This document shows positions 5,140 through 5,717 of a stretch of 5,717 nt of DNA, one piece after another. Source of the stretch: Candidatus Methanomethylophilaceae archaeon. GTDB taxonomy: Archaea > Thermoplasmatota > Thermoplasmata > Methanomassiliicoccales > Methanomethylophilaceae. The notes below the pieces were generated by a model. The model did not search any database and had not been told where the DNA came from. It saw only the letters and a program-made list of their open reading frames with translations. The position numbers were made by a program, and so were the translations under genes. The stretch spans positions 1-5,717 of the forward strand of contig JAFZXW010000001.1 of NCBI GenBank assembly GCA_017616575.1, given 5' to 3'. How positions within the stretch are numbered: position 1 is the stretch's first letter; each line of letters begins with the position of its first letter.

Positions 5140-5717
5140 CTCAAAGCGTCCTCCGCCGTACGGAAGGACCCGGTGACGAGGATGTCCTCGTCCCCCCTGG
5201 CCTCCATGGCGAGCTCCATGGCCTCCGCCACGGTGCCGCATACGATCACGTCGTCGTGGAACCCGCGCATCGCCTCCTCCATGGCCTCCGGCGCAGCGGC
5301 CCTAGGGGAACTGGGAGGCGCGATGAAAACCTTCGAAGCTATGCCTGCCAGGACTTCCGAAATCCCACGGATGTTCTTGTCCGCCAACAGGCCCAGGACG
5401 ACCACGACCTTGCCGTATATCTCGCCGATATCCTCGCAGAGGCTCCTGGCGCCGTCCAATGTGTGCGTAACGTCTATTATCAAGGGCATCCCCATCAGCT
5501 TCTGCATCCTGCACGGCCACCAGACCTCGGCGAGCCCTTTCGACAGGTTCTCCTCCAGGACATCCGGGAAATCAGAAAGCTGAGACAGGGCCTCGATGGC
5601 GACGGCGGCGTTGCGGGCCTGCATCCTCCCCGGGACGGAGACCGTGTAGACCTCGCCCTTGTAAGACATCTCCAAACTGTCGGAAAAGCTGGCGAGCACC
5701 TCTATATCGGATTCGCC
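5109..5717 (-). CDS. folC: FolC-like folylpolyglutamate/dihydrofolate synthase (Mur ligase family), C-terminal part
   Basis: Only the last 202 residues are in the window; the gene continues past the right edge. FolC enzymes use ATP to join glutamate to (dihydro)folate or dihydropteroate. Visible family features, in order, are VPGRMQARNAAVAIEAL (end of the central domain), WPCRMQ (WPGR-type linker), IIDVTHTLDGA (in place of the common DGAHNPDG), VVVVLGLLADKNI (in place of vxGxlxDKD) and DILVTGSFRTAEDAL near the C-terminus. These make up the glutamate-ligase C-terminal domain. The N-terminal ATP-binding P-loop lies outside, so substrate (dihydropteroate, folate or another cofactor) cannot be decided. 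The Asn-to-Thr change in the AHN motif and Cys for Gly in WPGR are departures from bacterial FolC. The frame ends with TGA inside nth. Confidence 0.85.
   Translation of the reverse strand, partial: GESDIEVLASFSDSLEMSYKGEVYTVSVPGRMQARNAAVAIEALSQLSDFPDVLEENLSKGLAEVWWPCRMQKLMGMPLIIDVTHTLDGARSLCEDIGEIYGKVVVVLGLLADKNIRGISEVLAGIASKVFIAPPSSPRAAAPEAMEEAMRGFHDDVIVCGTVAEAMELAMEARGDEDILVTGSFRTAEDALRWMQEEYARS

Noticed and set aside
4567..5583. Long + strand ORF opposite nth and the FolC-like gene
   Set aside because: It is an antisense shadow of two well-supported genes.
1..5717. CRISPR array, tRNA/rRNA gene, insertion sequence, defence or toxin-antitoxin system
   Set aside because: No regularly spaced repeats, RNA-gene signatures, transposase motifs or defence-gene motifs were seen. 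The genes are housekeeping and maturation genes plus two unknowns, with no support for a new system.

Overview
This is an ordinary chromosomal window from a high-GC archaeon. Nothing in it looks like a mobile element, CRISPR array, tRNA or rRNA. The archaeal call rests on four observations. AT-rich TATA-like boxes lie about 25-28 bases before several start codons, which suggests leaderless mRNAs. HypA has a long zinc-domain insertion. Genes are tightly packed and overlap. The gene content combines NiFe-hydrogenase maturation, an FolC-like ligase and an archaeal-type MGMT. All seven readable stop codons are TGA or TAA. Together with the GC content this fits a methanogen of the Methanomassiliicoccales (Thermoplasmatota), where TAG is reserved for pyrrolysine. 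The taxon is inferred and not proven.

Layout, left to right. A small acidic protein of unknown function (+, probably cut by the left edge) ends in an 8-base tail-to-tail overlap with mntP (-), a manganese efflux pump. mntP is overlapped at its start by a DUF1848 family gene (-) that carries a radical-SAM-like cysteine motif near its C-terminus. A ~97-base intergenic region with two back-to-back TATA-like boxes and two small inverted repeats separates the DUF1848 gene from a divergent methylguanine-DNA methyltransferase gene (+).

The right half is one minus-strand block, read from the right edge: a FolC/Mur-ligase-like gene (N-terminus outside the window), nth (endonuclease III), hypA, hypD, and a protein of unknown function. 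Neighbouring genes overlap by 16-43 bases or lie 22 bases apart, so co-transcription is likely, with a possible extra promoter in front of hypA. HypA delivers nickel to NiFe-hydrogenase and HypD takes part in building its Fe(CN)2CO ligand set. The unknown protein, translationally linked to hypD, may belong to the same process, but only by association.

The main anomaly is where the methyltransferase and the unknown gene converge (about 2361-2427). Neither gene has an in-frame stop near its expected end, and each frame runs on through the other gene in antisense. One missing base in roughly 2390-2424 would give both genes normal ends. No new multi-gene system is evident.
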